This document shows, piece after piece, positions 6,108-7,967 of a stretch of 7,967 nt of DNA. The notes below the pieces were generated by a model. It saw nothing but the letters and a program-made list of their open reading frames with translations, was not told where the DNA came from and ran no database searches. The DNA is from Gallionellaceae bacterium UBA5126 (GTDB taxonomy: Bacteria > Pseudomonadota > Gammaproteobacteria > Burkholderiales > Gallionellaceae), in contig DHYQ01000070.1 of the NCBI GenBank assembly GCA_002414205.1, positions 1 through 7,967 of the forward strand, written 5' to 3'. Made by a program: the position numbers and the translations under genes. Each line of letters begins with the position of its first letter. Position 1 is the stretch's first letter.

Positions 6108-7967
6108 CTAAGCCGTGCGCCCGTTGAGTCGTTCGGTCTGTAAACGCTGGAGCAAAGCCTCCAGTGTCACCTGTCCGAGATCCTCCCCACTACGGGTACG
6201 CACGGCAATTAAATTGCCTGCCACTTCCTTATCACCAATGATGAGTTGATACGGGAGTTTTTGCAGGCTATGCTCGCGTATTTTATAGGTAATTTTCTCA
6301 TTACGCAAATCCAGTTGCACGCGCAAACCAGCGGCGCGCAAGGCTTCTGCCACTTGGGTGGCATATTTTTCCTGCGCTTGCGAAATGTTCATCACCACCG
6401 CCTGAATCGGCGACAGCCACAAGGGGAAAGAACCGGCGTGATGCTCAATCAAAATGCCGATAAAACGCTCCATGGAACCCAAAATGGCGCGGTGCAACAT
6501 TACTGGCGGCTTGCGGCTGTTGTCTTCATCCACAAATTCGGCGCTCAAACGCACCGGCAGGTTGAAGTCCAACTGAATGGTGCCGCATTGCCACAAGCGC
6601 CCCAGACTGTCCTGCAGGGTGAATTCCACCTTGGGGCCGTAAAACGCACCTTCGCCGGGCTGAATTTCATACGGCAGATTATTTTGCTGCAAGGCGGCGG
6701 CCAGCGCGGCCTCGGCCTTGTCCCAGGTTTCATCCGAGCCCACGCGCTTTTCCGGGCGGGTGGACAGTTTCACCAGCACGTCGTTAAAGCCGAAATCGCG
6801 GTACACCTCGTTCAGCATGACGATGAACTGCGACACTTCGCTTTCCACCTGCGCTTCGGTACAGAAAATGTGCGCATCATCCTGGGTAAAGCCGCGCACC
6901 CGCATCAAGCCGTGCAGCGAGCCGGAGCTTTCATTGCGATGACAGGAACCAAACTCGGCCAGACGCAGCGGCAAATCACGGTAGCTGTGCAAGCCGTGAT
7001 TGAAAATTTGTACGTGACCAGGGCAATTCATCGGCTTGACCGCATAGTCGCGGTTTTCCGACGCGGTGGTGAACATGTTGTCGTGGTAGTTTTCCCAGTG
7101 ACCGGATTTCTCCCACAGGCTGCGATCCATGATGGTCGGGGTACGCACTTCCTGATAACCATGCTGGCGGAACTTGCCGCGCATGTATTGCTCGACTTCC
7201 TGCCACAGCGTCCAGCCCTTGGGATGCCAGAACACCATCCCGGGCGAGGATTCCTGCATGTGAAACAACTCCAGTTGCTTGCCCAGCTTACGGTGATCGC
7301 GCTTTTCCGCTTCTTCCAGACGATGCAGATAACTGTCCAAATCGTCTTTTTTGGCCCAAGCCGTGCCATACACCCGTTGCAGCATCTCGTTTTTCGAGTC
7401 GCCGCGCCAGTACGCCCCGGCCACCTTCATCAGCTTGAACACCTTCAACTTGCCAGTCGAAGGCACGTGCGGGCCACGGCACAAGTCGGTAAAACTGCCT
7501 TGGGTATACAGCGACACATCTTGATCGGCAGGAATGGAGGCGATGATTTCCGCCTTATAGGCTTCGCCGATACCCTTGAAATACGCCACCGCCTCGTCAC
7601 GCGGCAACACGCTACGCGTCACCGGCACATCCTTTTTCGCCAGTTCAGCCATGCGCTTTTCAATGGCGGCCAAATCTTCCGGTGTAAACGGACGTTGATA
7701 GGAAAAATCGTAGTAAAAACCGTTATCAATCACCGGCCCGATGGTCACTTGCACCTCTGGGAACAATTCCTTGACCGCATTGGCCAGCAAATGCGCGGTG
7801 GAATGGCGAATCAATTCCAGCCCATCGACATCTTTGTCAGTGATGATGGCCAACGCTGCGTCCTGCTCAATGCGGAACGAGGTATCCACCAGACGGCCAT
7901 CCACCCGCCCAGCCAGCGCCGCCCGCGCCAAGCCTGCGCCTATGCTGGCGGCGACTTCGGCGATGGT
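6108..7967 (-). CDS. thrS: Threonine--tRNA ligase, lacking only its first ~19 residues (partial)
   Basis: These are 619 codons of threonyl-tRNA synthetase, with the start just beyond the right edge; comparison with the E. coli protein (642) suggests about 19 residues are missing. It charges tRNA-Thr in the cytoplasm and edits Ser-tRNA-Thr. From the window edge it has the end of the TGS domain ([20 protein letters not shown]), then the editing domain with HSTAH (55-59) and CRGPH (163-167). The class II core follows with MNCPGH, motif 2 [28 protein letters not shown] and motif 3 GSMERFIG. The three zinc ligands are present (Cys315, His366 and His492 in window numbering). The C-terminal anticodon-binding domain includes [20 protein letters not shown]. 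It ends in TAG 101 bases before infC and heads the operon as in E. coli; any thrS operator lies outside the window. The TTG at 7929-7931 is internal. Confidence 0.97.
   Translation of the reverse strand, partial: TIAEVAASIGAGLARAALAGRVDGRLVDTSFRIEQDAALAIITDKDVDGLELIRHSTAHLLANAVKELFPEVQVTIGPVIDNGFYYDFSYQRPFTPEDLAAIEKRMAELAKKDVPVTRSVLPRDEAVAYFKGIGEAYKAEIIASIPADQDVSLYTQGSFTDLCRGPHVPSTGKLKVFKLMKVAGAYWRGDSKNEMLQRVYGTAWAKKDDLDSYLHRLEEAEKRDHRKLGKQLELFHMQESSPGMVFWHPKGWTLWQEVEQYMRGKFRQHGYQEVRTPTIMDRSLWEKSGHWENYHDNMFTTASENRDYAVKPMNCPGHVQIFNHGLHSYRDLPLRLAEFGSCHRNESSGSLHGLMRVRGFTQDDAHIFCTEAQVESEVSQFIVMLNEVYRDFGFNDVLVKLSTRPEKRVGSDETWDKAEAALAAALQQNNLPYEIQPGEGAFYGPKVEFTLQDSLGRLWQCGTIQLDFNLPVRLSAEFVDEDNSRKPPVMLHRAILGSMERFIGILIEHHAGSFPLWLSPIQAVVMNISQAQEKYATQVAEALRAAGLRVQLDLRNEKITYKIREHSLQKLPYQLIIGDKEVAGNLIAVRTRSGEDLGQVTLEALLQRLQTERLNGRTA

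Noticed and set aside
5269..6111. Plus-strand 280-codon frame opposite rpmI and infC
   Set aside because: It is antisense to conserved ribosomal and initiation-factor genes and the spacers between them, with no coding signature.

Overview
The window is ordinary chromosomal housekeeping DNA of moderately high GC from a proteobacterium. IF-3, PheT and IHF-alpha read most like Betaproteobacteria (for example the IF-3 N-terminus A-x-D-K-x-x-R and the C-terminal K-Q-K-Q-V-Q-V-K-E). This is judged from remembered family sequences, not from a search. I see no mobile element, CRISPR array, tRNA or rRNA gene, and no defence or accessory system.

Two gene groups converge. On the plus strand, at the left edge, is the 3' end of waaF (LPS inner-core heptosyltransferase II), followed 13 bases later by a complete mogA/mog (molybdopterin adenylyltransferase). 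A hairpin near 899-931 separates mogA from the end of the opposing operon and can terminate both. Everything to the right is on the minus strand, in the order thrS (5' end cut off by the window) - infC - rpmI - rplT - pheS - pheT - ihfA. This is the classical translation/nucleoid cluster known from E. coli: threonyl-tRNA synthetase, initiation factor 3, ribosomal proteins L35 and L20, both subunits of phenylalanyl-tRNA synthetase and the IHF alpha subunit.

The spacers are the most informative part. infC has no usable AUG. Its reading frame, a Shine-Dalgarno sequence and the family N-terminus all place the start at an AUA codon (6004-6006), extending the protein to 174 residues. The infC-rpmI leader can form a hairpin whose loop pairs perfectly with a downstream segment (a candidate pseudoknot), plus two further stems; it sits where L20 autoregulation acts in E. 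coli. The rplT-pheS spacer carries a terminator-like hairpin followed by two perfect palindromes that resemble each other. No Phe-rich pheM-type leader peptide is visible. Several genes are tightly coupled: the rpmI and pheT stop codons lie inside or against the ribosome-binding sites of rplT and ihfA.

The long antisense open frames opposite pheT and pheS are taken to be composition artefacts. The remaining findings are regulatory or sequence-level oddities in a well-known operon rather than a new system.
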